6,567 nt of DNA from Sphingobacteriaceae bacterium (lineage in GTDB: Bacteria; Bacteroidota; Bacteroidia; B-17B0; Aurantibacillaceae), in the NCBI GenBank assembly GCA_023251695.1, contig JAHEYE010000012.1, positions 1 to 6,567 of the forward strand. The letters run 5' to 3'. A program made the position numbers and the translations under genes. Shown here one piece after another: positions 6,500 through 6,567 of this stretch (position 1 is its first letter; every line of letters starts with the position of its first letter). The notes under the pieces were generated by a model. It made no database searches. It was not told the origin of the DNA and saw nothing but the letters and a program-made list of their open reading frames with translations.

Positions 6500-6567
6500 A
6501 TGCCAAAGATTCTTTTTTTAACTGTTCACCGTCCCGACCGCTCACCCAGTCAACGTTTCCGTTTCGA
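6500..6567 (+). CDS. Glycosyltransferase N-terminus, cut off by the right edge
   Basis: Only 22 full codons are present, from the ATG at 6500. The peptide starts MPKILFLTVHRP and continues to SQRFRF. An opening beta-strand followed by an HR..DRSPSQRFRF segment is a pattern I recognise from the start of GT4-like glycosyltransferases in Bacteroidota glycan loci, where an acidic EQ usually follows; the next codon here begins GA, which is consistent. The start lies 2 nt after the stop of the SDR gene, which supports it being a real, co-transcribed gene. Nothing can be said about domains, donor or length. Confidence 0.65.
   Translation, partial: MPKILFLTVHRPDRSPSQRFRF

Noticed and set aside
6513..6519. 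T7 run in the first codons of the last glycosyltransferase, and T8 runs at 139-146, 1919-1926 and 2318-2325, considered as phase-variation slippage tracts
   Set aside because: The runs are short, common in this AT-rich sequence, and explained by Lys/Phe codons. No frame is broken at any of them.
1..6567. RNA genes, CRISPR arrays, insertion sequences, phage or defence genes
   Set aside because: No tRNA-like cloverleaf, repeated spacer pattern, terminal inverted repeats with a transposase, or defence domains were seen; coding sequence fills nearly the whole window.

Overview
The window is an AT-rich (GC in the thirties by eye) piece of a surface-polysaccharide (O-antigen or capsule-like) biosynthesis locus, most likely from a member of the Bacteroidota. 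The lineage call rests on four perfect TAnnTTTG elements (the Bacteroidota -7 promoter motif) placed just upstream of the four outward-facing gene starts in the two divergent gaps. It is supported by mostly A-rich leaders without clear Shine-Dalgarno sequences and by protein sequences that read like Bacteroidota glycan-locus proteins. Genus cannot be told from the sequence.

Layout, left to right. (1) Positions 1-751, minus strand: the first 250 residues of an ATP-dependent N-acetyl sugar amidotransferase (WbpG/PseA/WbuX type), running off the left edge. It was reconstructed by hand and has no internal stop. (2) 752-848: a compact divergent promoter gap. (3) 849-1880, plus strand: a complete GalE-type UDP-hexose 4-epimerase, with a start 84 nt downstream of the longest possible ORF start. 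(4) 1866-5384, minus strand: a tightly packed three-gene operon, read in the order flippase, CDP-paratose 2-epimerase-like SDR, GT-B glycosyltransferase. The junctions are a 4-nt ATGA overlap and a 1-nt gap, and the last gene overlaps the 3' end of galE tail-to-tail by 15 nt. (5) 5385-5498: a second divergent promoter gap with a 12-bp AT palindrome. (6) 5499-6497, plus strand: a third, different extended SDR (nucleotide-sugar epimerase/dehydratase). After 2 nt comes (7) 6500 to the right edge: the first 22 codons of another glycosyltransferase.

How the genes work together (inference): three extended-SDR enzymes remodel nucleotide-activated sugars. The amidotransferase would turn an acetamido group into an acetamidino group, probably with HisH/HisF-like partners outside the window. 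The two glycosyltransferases assemble the repeat unit on a lipid carrier, and the flippase moves it across the inner membrane. I see no tRNA, rRNA, CRISPR array, insertion sequence or phage gene. No wholly new system is evident. The most unusual points are a Tyr-to-Phe change in the YxxxK motif of the paratose-epimerase-like protein, a back-to-back promoter pair packed within about 37 bp, and a palindrome that contains both stop codons at the convergent overlap and gives the two proteins matching C-termini (SLAK and SLRK).
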